NCBI GenBank assembly: GCA_025355245.1
Contig: JANXZZ010000273.1
Location: 1-64,000, forward strand
DNA from: Pseudomonadota bacterium
GTDB taxonomy: Bacteria > Pseudomonadota > Gammaproteobacteria > Steroidobacterales > Steroidobacteraceae
DNA length: 64,000 nt
Reading direction: 5' to 3'
The notes under the pieces are model-generated. The model was given only the letters and a program-made list of their open reading frames with translations, was not told the DNA's origin and did not search any database. The position numbers and the translations under genes are program-made. Below, one piece after another: positions 29,663 to 37,793 of the stretch. Every line of letters begins with the position of its first letter. The stretch's first letter is position 1.

Positions 29663-30418
29663 ATGAACCGCAATACTCTCATCGCCGTGATCGGTGCCGC
29701 GCTGCTCGCCGCGGCGGGCGGCTACTACTTCTGGCAGGACCACGAGCACGCCAAGAGCGCGCCGCCGAGCGCCGCCGCGGGACCGCACATCGACAATCCG
29801 CTCGCCCCGGCACCGAGCGCGGCGCTGCCCGCGCTCGCCGGCAGCGACGGCGCGCTCAGCACCGAGCTCGCCCAGCTCTTCCACACGCAGTCGCTGTCGG
29901 ATCTTTTCTATCCGACGCGCATCGCCAACCGCTTCGTCGCGACCATCGACAATCTGCCGCGCGAACAGGTCGCCGCAACCGTACGCCTGATGCGACCGCC
30001 CCCGGGCGCCGTCGCGGTGCGCGGCGAGGAGCCCTCGCTGTCGCTCGCGCCCGAGAACTCGGCGCGCTACGCCCAGTACCTGCAGGTGCTCGCCTCCGCC
30101 GACACGACTGAGGCCGTCGCGCTCTACCGCAGATTCTATCCCCTGCTGCAGCAGGCCTACGATGAGCTCGGCTACTCCGGGCACTACTTCAACGACCGCG
30201 TCGTCGAGGTCATCGACCACCTGCTTGCGACGCCGGACGTCGCCGATCCCGTGCCGCTGATCCATCCGAGCGTGATGTACAAGTTCGCCGACCCGCGCAT
30301 CGAGGCGCGTTCGGCCGGCCAGAAGGCCATGATCCGCATCGGCCACGACAACGCGGCGGCCGTGAAGGCGAAGCTGCGGGAAATTCGCGCGCAGATCGCG
30401 ACCCGTCCGGCGGCATGA
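29663..30418 (+). CDS. DUF3014-like membrane-anchored protein
   Basis: N-terminal TM (LIAVIGAALLAAAGGYYFWQ), then FYPTRIANRFVATIDNLPREQVAATVRLMRPP and YKFADPRIEARSAGQKAMIRIGHDNAAAVKAKLREIRA. Confidence 0.72.
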   Translation: MNRNTLIAVIGAALLAAAGGYYFWQDHEHAKSAPPSAAAGPHIDNPLAPAPSAALPALAGSDGALSTELAQLFHTQSLSDLFYPTRIANRFVATIDNLPREQVAATVRLMRPPPGAVAVRGEEPSLSLAPENSARYAQYLQVLASADTTEAVALYRRFYPLLQQAYDELGYSGHYFNDRVVEVIDHLLATPDVADPVPLIHPSVMYKFADPRIEARSAGQKAMIRIGHDNAAAVKAKLREIRAQIATRPAA

Positions 30419-30440
30419 ACGGCGCGCCGGCGGCGCCCCA

Positions 30441-32291
30441 ATGAACGATCTGCTCCTGTCGCGGCGCGATCTCGACTTCCTGCTGTTCGAGTGGCTCGAC
30501 GTCGCGGCGCTGGCCGCGCGCGCGCGTTACGCCGAGCACAGCCGCGAGACGCTGAGCGCGGCGCTTGATACCTTCAGCAGTGTCGCGAGCGACTTCTTTG
30601 CGCCGCACAACCGCAGCAGCGACCTGAACGAACCCACCTTCGATGACGGCGCGGTGCGGGTGAATCCTCCCGTGCGCGCCGCGCTCGCGGCCTTCGGTGC
30701 CGCGGGCCTCGGCGCTGCGACCCACGACTACGAGATCGGCGGCATGCAGCTGCCCTACACGCTGGAGCGCGCGGGCACGGCGCTTCTCGATGCGGCGAAC
30801 GTGGCGACGGCGGCGTATGCGCTGCTCTCGACCGGAAACGCGAACCTCTTGCTCGCGCACGCGACGCCCGAGCTCGTCGCGCGCTACGTGCCGGCGCTCC
30901 TCGCGGGGCGCGTGCACGGCACGATGTGTCTCTCCGAGCCGCAGGCCGGCTCCTCGCTCGCCGACATCACGACGCGTGCCGAGCGCCAGGGCGACGGGCG
31001 CTACCGTCTGTTCGGCAACAAGATGTGGATCTCCGCGGGCGAGCACGATCTGACGGAGAACATCCTGCACCTGGTGCTCGCGAAGGTACCCGGGCCCGAC
31101 GGGCAGCTGCAGGCCGGGGTGCGCGGCATATCGCTGTTTGCGGTCCCCAAGTTTCTGCCGGGCGCGACCGAAGGCGCGCTCGGCGAGCGCAACGACGTGG
31201 TCGCCGCCGGCCTCAACCACAAGCTGGGCTTTCGCGGCACCTCGAACTGCGTGCTCAACTTCGGCGAGGGCCGCTTCCGGCCGGAAGGCGCGCCGGGCGC
31301 GCTCGGCACTCGCGTGGGCGAGGAGGGCCAGGGCCTCGCGTGCATGTTCCACATGATGAACGAGGCGCGCATCGGCGTCGGTACCGGTGCGGTGGCACTC
31401 GGCTACACGGGCTACCTGCACGCGCTCGACTACGCGCGCAGCCGACGCCAGGGACGCGTTCCCGGACGCTCGGGAAAGCGCTCGGCAGAGGAGCCGCCGG
31501 TGCCGATCATCGAGCACGCGGACGTCAGGCGCATGCTGCTGGCCCAGAAGAGCTACGTGGAAGGCGGCCTCGGCCTAATCCTCTACTGCGCGCGGCTGGT
31601 CGATGACGCGGCGACGGCTCCGGATGCGACCGAGCGTCGCCTCGCCGCAGCCCTGCTCGAGCTCCTGACACCGGTCGCGAAGAGCTGGCCCTCGCAGTGG
31701 TGCCTGGCGGCGAACGACCTCGCAATCCAGGTGCACGGCGGCTACGGCTACACGCGTGACTTCCCGGTCGAGCAGTTCTGGCGCGACAACCGCCTGAATG
31801 CGATTCACGAAGGCACTCACGGCATCCAGGCGGCCGACCTCCTCGGCCGCAAGGTCGGCGCGGATGGCGGAGTAGCGCTGGGCGCGCTTGGTGCGCGGGT
31901 CACGGCGACGATAGCGGAAGCACGCGGCTATGCATCGCTCGCTGCCGACGCCGCGCGGGTCGAGGCGGCGTGGCGCCACGTCTTGAGCGTGACCGGTGCG
32001 CTTGGCGCGCTCGGCGATGCGGCGCTTCGCCTCGCCAATGCGAGCGCCTACCTCGAGGCTTTCGGGCATGCCGTCGTCGGCTGGCTGTGGCTCGAGCAGG
32101 CGCTCGTCGCCGCACGGGCGCTCGGCGCCGGCAATAATGAACTCACCGACCGAGACGCCGCGTTCTACCACGGCAAGCTCCAGGCGTTTCGCTGGTTCAC
32201 GCGCTGGGAGCTGCCAAAGGTCGCGGCGTGGCTCGCGGTCCTCGATCCCGTGGACCCGACGTGCCTCGAGATGCAGGACGCCTGGTTCTGA
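30441..32291 (+). CDS. Acyl-CoA dehydrogenase family protein
   Basis: GTMCLSEPQAGSSLADITTRAE, GNKMWISAGEHDLTENILHLVLAK, VHGGYGYTRDFPVEQFWRDNRLNAIHEGTHGIQAADLLGRK. Confidence 0.93.
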   Translation: MNDLLLSRRDLDFLLFEWLDVAALAARARYAEHSRETLSAALDTFSSVASDFFAPHNRSSDLNEPTFDDGAVRVNPPVRAALAAFGAAGLGAATHDYEIGGMQLPYTLERAGTALLDAANVATAAYALLSTGNANLLLAHATPELVARYVPALLAGRVHGTMCLSEPQAGSSLADITTRAERQGDGRYRLFGNKMWISAGEHDLTENILHLVLAKVPGPDGQLQAGVRGISLFAVPKFLPGATEGALGERNDVVAAGLNHKLGFRGTSNCVLNFGEGRFRPEGAPGALGTRVGEEGQGLACMFHMMNEARIGVGTGAVALGYTGYLHALDYARSRRQGRVPGRSGKRSAEEPPVPIIEHADVRRMLLAQKSYVEGGLGLILYCARLVDDAATAPDATERRLAAALLELLTPVAKSWPSQWCLAANDLAIQVHGGYGYTRDFPVEQFWRDNRLNAIHEGTHGIQAADLLGRKVGADGGVALGALGARVTATIAEARGYASLAADAARVEAAWRHVLSVTGALGALGDAALRLANASAYLEAFGHAVVGWLWLEQALVAARALGAGNNELTDRDAAFYHGKLQAFRWFTRWELPKVAAWLAVLDPVDPTCLEMQDAWF

Positions 32292-32308
32292 GTCCAAAAC
32301 CTCCGGGC

Positions 32309-32647
32309 TCAGTCGGCCTGCATCGCGGCGAGTTCGTTGCCGGCAGGGTCGGTGAAGTGAAAGCGCCGTCCACCCGGAAACGAGAACGTCGGCTTCGAAA
32401 TGACGCCGCCGGCGCGCTTGACCGCGGCGAGCGTCGCCTCAAGGTCCTCGACGCGGATCACCGGCAGCGGCGCGCTCGTCGCGTCGGCCGGATCCCCCTG
32501 AATCCCGAGGTCGACGTCGCCCGTCAGTGTGCACGCGTAGCTCGGGCCGAAGTCGGTCATCGAGAACCCGAAGGCGGACGAGTAGAAGCTCTTCATCGGC
32601 GCGGTCCCGCGCGCGGGCAGTTCCACGAAATTGATGCGTGCAGGCAT
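32309..32647 (-). CDS. VOC family (glyoxalase-like) protein
   Basis: MPARINFVELPARGTAPMKSFYSSAFGFSMTDFG and FSFPGGRRFHFTDPAGNELAAMQ. Confidence 0.9.
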   Translation of the reverse strand: MPARINFVELPARGTAPMKSFYSSAFGFSMTDFGPSYACTLTGDVDLGIQGDPADATSAPLPVIRVEDLEATLAAVKRAGGVISKPTFSFPGGRRFHFTDPAGNELAAMQAD

Positions 32648-32649
32648 GA

Positions 32650-33195
32650 TCAGTTGCTCCCTGTTGGTGTGGCGGCGTTCACCGGACGTGCGGCGCCCGC
32701 CGGGTCCAGCAACCGTTGCATGAAAACGAGGTCGAGCCAGCGGCCGAACTTGTGGCCAACTTCGCGGAAGTGCGCAACGGGCTCGAAGCCGAGGCGCGCA
32801 TGAAAACGGATCGAGGCTTCGTTGGCCGCATCGATGCTGCCGATCATCACGTGCTTGCCGAGCTCGAGCGCGCGCGGCACGAGCGCCTCGACGAGCTGGC
32901 GGCCGATACCGCCACCGCGCACGTCGCTGCGCACGTGCACCGAGTGCTCGACCGTAAAGCGATAGCCATTCCAGCTGCCGCGCCACTCGCCGAACGAGGC
33001 GAAGCCGAGTACGCCGCCCGCATCGACCGCGACCAGCACCGGAAAACCCCGCTCGCGGCGCGCGCCCATCCACTCGCGCCGCTCCTCGAGCGTCGCCGGC
33101 GCGGTCGCGTACACCGCCGTCGAGTTGAGGATCACGTCGTTGTAGATCGCGAGTACTCCCGCGAGGTCGTGTTCCGTTGCTTCGCGCAACTGCAT
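32650..33195 (-). CDS. GNAT N-acetyltransferase (phosphinothricin acetyltransferase-like)
   Basis: MQLREATEHDLAGVLAIYNDVILNSTAVY, VHVRSDVRGGGIGRQLVEALVPRA, ANEASIRFHARLGFEPVAHFREVGHKFGRWLDLVFMQ. Confidence 0.92.
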   Translation of the reverse strand: MQLREATEHDLAGVLAIYNDVILNSTAVYATAPATLEERREWMGARRERGFPVLVAVDAGGVLGFASFGEWRGSWNGYRFTVEHSVHVRSDVRGGGIGRQLVEALVPRALELGKHVMIGSIDAANEASIRFHARLGFEPVAHFREVGHKFGRWLDLVFMQRLLDPAGAARPVNAATPTGSN

Positions 33196-33401
33196 GAGGC
33201 ATCCCGTCCGTTGCCGCCGCCCGCCGGCGCGCGCCCGGCGCGCCGCGAGGCGAATGATGCGGCCGAACCGACCCCGGGCGAAAGAGGGCGACGGGCCGCC
33301 GCGGGCGATGGACTGCGAGGGACGCACGCGACCTGCATCACAGTTCCGGGGGTAGCCGGCGCGGGCGTCAACGGCGCCCGGCGGCCGGCGTTCAACGCAT
33401 C

Positions 33402-34295
33402 GTGAGCCACCCACCCCCCGTGCCGAGGGCAGTCTTCACGCGCGCCGCGGCGACGCTCGTCGCGCTCCTTGCCGGGTGGCTCGCGCCCAGCCCGCCGGCG
33501 AGCGCTTCGCCTGCGAGCGCCGTCAGCCGGGCGCGCAGCGCCGTCTGCGGCGCGCACTCGCGCGGTGAGCTGCACGAGACGGGGCCGCTCGATTCAGTGG
33601 CCGCGCGGCTCGCGCGCGGCGACTCGCTGCACAACGCTCTCGGCACGCTGCGTGCGCGACCGGAGCTTGCGACCGCGATGCATTTTGTCGGCCTCGACGA
33701 CGACCGCGCGATCGCGAACGCCGTTGCCGGACGTTTCTGCAGCGACCTCGCGGATCCGCGGCTGAGCGAGATCGGCGTCGCGAGGAGTGGACGCGAGCTC
33801 TGGATCGTGGTGACGGCGCCGCTCGACATCCCGGCGCCCGGTACCGATCGCGCGGTCGCGCGCGAGGTCCTTGTGCGAGTCAACGCGGCGCGTGCCTCCG
33901 GACGCCGCTGCGGCAGCCGCCCGTACCCCGCCGTCGGCCCGCTTGCGCTTGCGGACGGGTTGTCAGGAGTCGCGCTTGCGCACTCCTATGACATGACGCA
34001 CACGGCGGGCGTCGATCATCGCGGCCGGGATGGCAGCACCCCCGGCGATCGCGTGCGCCGCTCCGGATACGTGGCGGAGATCGTCGGTGAAAACGTGGCC
34101 GGCGGCGTGCCGACGGCGGCCGAGGTCGTCGACGGCTGGCTACAGAGTCCCGGTCACTGCACCAACATCATGGACGGACGCTTCACGGAAATGGGCATCG
34201 CGTTCGTCGTCGACTCCGCGAGCCCGCTGCAGATCTACTGGACGCAGCTCTTCGCCGCGCCGCCGCACCGCTCCGCGGGCTCTGCGCTGCGCTAA
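33402..34295 (+). CDS. Secreted CAP/SCP domain protein
   Basis: Signal-like N-terminus; VNAARASGRRCGSR, LALADGLSGVALAHSYDMTHTAGVDHRGRDGSTPGDRV, VGENVAGGVPTAAEVVDGWLQSPGHCTNIMDGRFTEMGIAFV. GTG start. Confidence 0.87.
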   Translation: MSHPPPVPRAVFTRAAATLVALLAGWLAPSPPASASPASAVSRARSAVCGAHSRGELHETGPLDSVAARLARGDSLHNALGTLRARPELATAMHFVGLDDDRAIANAVAGRFCSDLADPRLSEIGVARSGRELWIVVTAPLDIPAPGTDRAVAREVLVRVNAARASGRRCGSRPYPAVGPLALADGLSGVALAHSYDMTHTAGVDHRGRDGSTPGDRVRRSGYVAEIVGENVAGGVPTAAEVVDGWLQSPGHCTNIMDGRFTEMGIAFVVDSASPLQIYWTQLFAAPPHRSAGSALR

Positions 34296-34328
34296 GCTCG
34301 GGTCTCGACCGTCAGCGGGGACCCAGCC

Positions 34329-34691
34329 ATGCAGGACAAGATCGTGTTCGGCGAGAAACTCGCCCGCATCTCCCGCGCCTTCGATCCGAAGATCATCGGC
34401 GAGCTCAACGGCCAGCACCTGAAGCTCGTCAAGATCGCCGGCGAGTTCACCTGGCACCACCACGAGCACGAAGACGAGTGCTTCCTGGTGCTGGCCGGGG
34501 AGTTCGACATGCAGTTTCGGGATCGCACGGTCCGCGTCGGCGCGGGCGAATGCATCATTGTGCCGCGCGGCGTCGAGCACTGCCCGCGCGCGGAGCGCGA
34601 GGCATCGGTTCTCCTTATCGAGCCCGCCGGCACCGTCAATACGGGCGCGGCCGGCGGCGCGCTCACGGTCGCGCGCCCCGAATGGATCTGA
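34329..34691 (+). CDS. Cupin domain protein
   Basis: FTWHHHEHEDECFLVLAGEFDMQFRDRTVRVGAGECIIVPRGVEHCPRAE. Confidence 0.9.
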   Translation: MQDKIVFGEKLARISRAFDPKIIGELNGQHLKLVKIAGEFTWHHHEHEDECFLVLAGEFDMQFRDRTVRVGAGECIIVPRGVEHCPRAEREASVLLIEPAGTVNTGAAGGALTVARPEWI

Positions 34692-34698
34692 AAGTGCG

Positions 34699-36504
34699 CT
34701 AGCGGCGGGCGCGTTCCTCGTACACGGTCTTGCCGCCGACGACCGTCTCCAGCACCTGCGTCTTCGCGATGTCCTCGGCCGGGATGGTCAGCACGTTGCG
34801 ATCGAGCACGATGAAATCCGCGAGCTTGCCGACCGCGAGCGAGCCGGTGACGTCGTCCTCGTGGAGTTCGTAGGCGGCATTGATCGTGATCGCGCGCAGG
34901 ACCGCCTCGCGCGACAGCCCTGGATCCTCGCCCAGGCGTCCGCGGTATTCGGCGCCGGCATCGGCCGCGTTCGTTCGCGTGACGCCGACCTTGAGTGCGA
35001 ACCACTCATCGAGCCGATCGACCGGCCAGTCGCTGCCGAAGGCGATCCGGGCACCGGCGGCCGCGAGCAGCCCTGCGGGTTCCAGGATCTTCATGCGTGC
35101 CGGGCCGAAATAATCCTTGAGCCCGAGCGTGTCGCCGGCAGGCTTTTCCCACTGGAACGACAGGACCGGGGTGGTGTCGAGCGTCTTGTAGCGCGGCATG
35201 TCGGCGGGAAGCACGATCTCGTCGTGTGCGATGGCCGGGCGGATGTCGGCGCCCGGCAGAGCTTTCCTCATCGCGGCGACGCCATCGAGTCCCGCGTGCA
35301 CGGCGCCGTCGCCGTCCGCGTGCATGTGCGGATCGATGCCCACGCGGCCGAGGCCGATCAGCGCGTTCGCAAGCGCATCGGGCGGGAAGTACACCGCGGG
35401 GCCGCGGCTAGTGCCCGCGACCCAGTTCGGCGCGGCGGCGGTGCCGGAGTTCGTGCGGTACGGTTCGGCAACCGCGCCGGTCAGAGCGGGGGCGGCGATG
35501 ACGCCGTCGAGGAAGAGCTTGGCGTTTCGCACCGTGAGGCCGGGTGCCGCCACGATCGCGCCCTGGTCGTATTTCGTGCGCAGCGCGACCACGCGCGCGA
35601 TCGCCGCGGGCAGGGTGCCCGCTTCGGTCGGCGCGATCTCGGGCGCGAAGTGCGCGCGCGCGGTCAACGCACCCGCCTGCTTGACCGCGGCAAACGCCGC
35701 GACGTCCTCGGCGGCCGCCAAGGCGTCGAGGAAACTCGTGACGCCCTGGCGGTTCATCGCCTTGAGCGCGGCGGTGGCCGCGGCCTGGTTTTCGCGTGCC
35801 GTGGGCTTTGGTACCAGGGACGTAAACACCTCGAACGCGGCGTCCTCGAGGAGCCCGGAGGGATTGCCGTTCGCATCGCGCCAGATCTTGCCGCCGAGCG
35901 GGTCCTGGGTGGCGGCGGTGATCCTGGCGAGCGTAAGTGCGCGCGTGTTCGCGAGGACGGTGTGTCCGAACGAGGAACGCAGCAGGATCGGTCGCTGGGT
36001 CTTGAGGGCGTCGAGCGTGGTGCGGCTCGTCTTCACGCCCGCCGGGCGCATGCTCTCCTGGAACCAGTTCACGACCTCGAGCCAGGCGTCGGGCTCGCGC
36101 GCAGCGCTCTTGTCGAGGCAGGCCTGCACGCGCTTCTGAAGTTCGGGCACCGTCAGCGACTCGTAGTTGAGGCTGCACTTCAGCAGCTGTGCGCCCGCCT
36201 CGAGCGGGTGCATGTGGCCGTCGATGAGTCCGGGCATGAGGAACCGGCCCTTGAGGTCGACCGTCTTCGTTGCAGGCCCCACGAACGGCGCGAGTCCGGC
36301 GGCGGCGCCCACGTACACGATCCGACCGTCACGCACCGCGATCGCTTCGGCCGCGCTCTGCGCGGAATCCGCAGTGAAGATCATGCCATTGCGGTAAACG
36401 CGTTCGGCGGGGCCCGCCGCGGCGTAGACCGCGGGCACCGCGCCGAGCACCAACAGGGACATCGCAAGCACGCGTGGAAAGTGGGGCATGGAATTCACGC
36501 TCAT
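34699..36504 (-). CDS. Secreted amidohydrolase family protein (YtcJ/AepA-like)
   Basis: Signal peptide; RFLMPGLIDGHMHPLEAG, HMHADGDGAVHAGLDGVAAMRKA, RIAFGSDWPVDRLDEWFALKVGVTR. Confidence 0.9.
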   Translation of the reverse strand: MSVNSMPHFPRVLAMSLLVLGAVPAVYAAAGPAERVYRNGMIFTADSAQSAAEAIAVRDGRIVYVGAAAGLAPFVGPATKTVDLKGRFLMPGLIDGHMHPLEAGAQLLKCSLNYESLTVPELQKRVQACLDKSAAREPDAWLEVVNWFQESMRPAGVKTSRTTLDALKTQRPILLRSSFGHTVLANTRALTLARITAATQDPLGGKIWRDANGNPSGLLEDAAFEVFTSLVPKPTARENQAAATAALKAMNRQGVTSFLDALAAAEDVAAFAAVKQAGALTARAHFAPEIAPTEAGTLPAAIARVVALRTKYDQGAIVAAPGLTVRNAKLFLDGVIAAPALTGAVAEPYRTNSGTAAAPNWVAGTSRGPAVYFPPDALANALIGLGRVGIDPHMHADGDGAVHAGLDGVAAMRKALPGADIRPAIAHDEIVLPADMPRYKTLDTTPVLSFQWEKPAGDTLGLKDYFGPARMKILEPAGLLAAAGARIAFGSDWPVDRLDEWFALKVGVTRTNAADAGAEYRGRLGEDPGLSREAVLRAITINAAYELHEDDVTGSLAVGKLADFIVLDRNVLTIPAEDIAKTQVLETVVGGKTVYEERARR

Positions 36505-36716
36505 CGTGGACCCTACGGGGACGGCAAGACTAGCCTATCTCCCTGCGCTCGTCCCGCGATGCCGGGGCGCGGCGGCGGTCGCATTGAACTTGGGGTGCTG
36601 CCGTGGACCTAAGCCGTACGCGGCCCCGGAATCGCACCTATACTGTCGTTATTCGCGGGGGTCCGCGGTACGCGCCCGCGCGAAGCGGCAGGGCGGCTCG
36701 GGATGATCGTCTCAAC

Positions 36717-37787
36717 ATGAAAACTCCGGGCTCCAACAAGGGCGGCAGCATTGCACCCGGCGCGCGGGCGCTGCTCCTCTGCGCCGCCGCCGCGCTGATC
36801 GCGGCCGCCGAAGCACCCCCTGCGCCGACCGCGACCCCGACCCCGACCGCGACGGCCGCACCGCCCGCCACGGCGCCTGCGACGTCCACCGATACGGGCG
36901 CGGCGGCGAAGCCCGCGGCTCCCGCGAGCGAAGCGCTGTCCGAGATCCTCGTCCAGGCACCCGAGCCGCGCTACGTCGCGCCGACCCGCCGCGACCGGAT
37001 CGGGCGCATCTGGGCGCCGGTGTTCATCAATGACAAGGGACCGTTCCGGCTCGTACTCGATACGGGCGCGAGCAACTCCGCCGTCAATGCCCGCGTCGCC
37101 GAGCGTCTCGGGCTGCCGCTGAACGACGAGCATTCCATCATGCTGCGTGGCGTGACCGGCTCACGCGTGGTGCCGACGATCCCGATCAACAGCCTCATCG
37201 TCGGCGATCTCGAGCTGCAGGGACGGCGCCTGCCGATCGTCACGGATGCGCTCGGTGGCGCGGAGGGCGTGCTCGGCACCGAGGGCCTGCTCGACAAGCG
37301 CGTGTACATCGATTTCGCGCGCGACCGGATCACGATCTTCAAGTCGCACGGCGAACCGCCGCCGGGCGGTTTCACGTCGGTGCCGTTCAAGATCGTGGGC
37401 GGGCTCTTGATGATCGTCGATGCGCGCATCGGCCGCGTGAAGGCCAAGGCCATCATCGACACGGGCGGCCAGGCGACGCTCGGCAACGTCGCGCTTCGCG
37501 AGGCGCTCCTGCACCGCTACCGCGAAACGAAGGTGCTGCCCGATACGATCACCGGAGCCACGCTCGACGTGCAGAAGGGCGACCGGATCCCGACGCCGCC
37601 GATCGAGCTCGGCAACCTGACGCTACGTGACGTGCAGGTCACGATCGGCGACATGTACATCTTCCAGCACTGGCACATGACCAACGAGCCGACGATCCTC
37701 GTTGGCATGGATCTGCTCGGCCTCGTCGACACGATGATCATCGACTACAAGACGAAGCTCCTGCAGATCCGCCTCAAGAACTACTGA
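36717..37787 (+). CDS. Retropepsin-like aspartyl protease family protein with two DTG-type motifs
   Basis: Signal-like N-terminus and Ala/Pro/Thr linker; FRLVLDTGASNSAVNARVAERLGL and AKAIIDTGGQATLGNVALREALL; hydrophobic ILVGMDLLGLVDTMIIDY. Confidence 0.85.
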   Translation: MKTPGSNKGGSIAPGARALLLCAAAALIAAAEAPPAPTATPTPTATAAPPATAPATSTDTGAAAKPAAPASEALSEILVQAPEPRYVAPTRRDRIGRIWAPVFINDKGPFRLVLDTGASNSAVNARVAERLGLPLNDEHSIMLRGVTGSRVVPTIPINSLIVGDLELQGRRLPIVTDALGGAEGVLGTEGLLDKRVYIDFARDRITIFKSHGEPPPGGFTSVPFKIVGGLLMIVDARIGRVKAKAIIDTGGQATLGNVALREALLHRYRETKVLPDTITGATLDVQKGDRIPTPPIELGNLTLRDVQVTIGDMYIFQHWHMTNEPTILVGMDLLGLVDTMIIDYKTKLLQIRLKNY

Positions 37788-37793
37788 GCCGCG

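Noticed and set aside
34558-36612. 684-aa plus-strand ORF
   Set aside because: Antisense to the amidohydrolase at 34699-36504.
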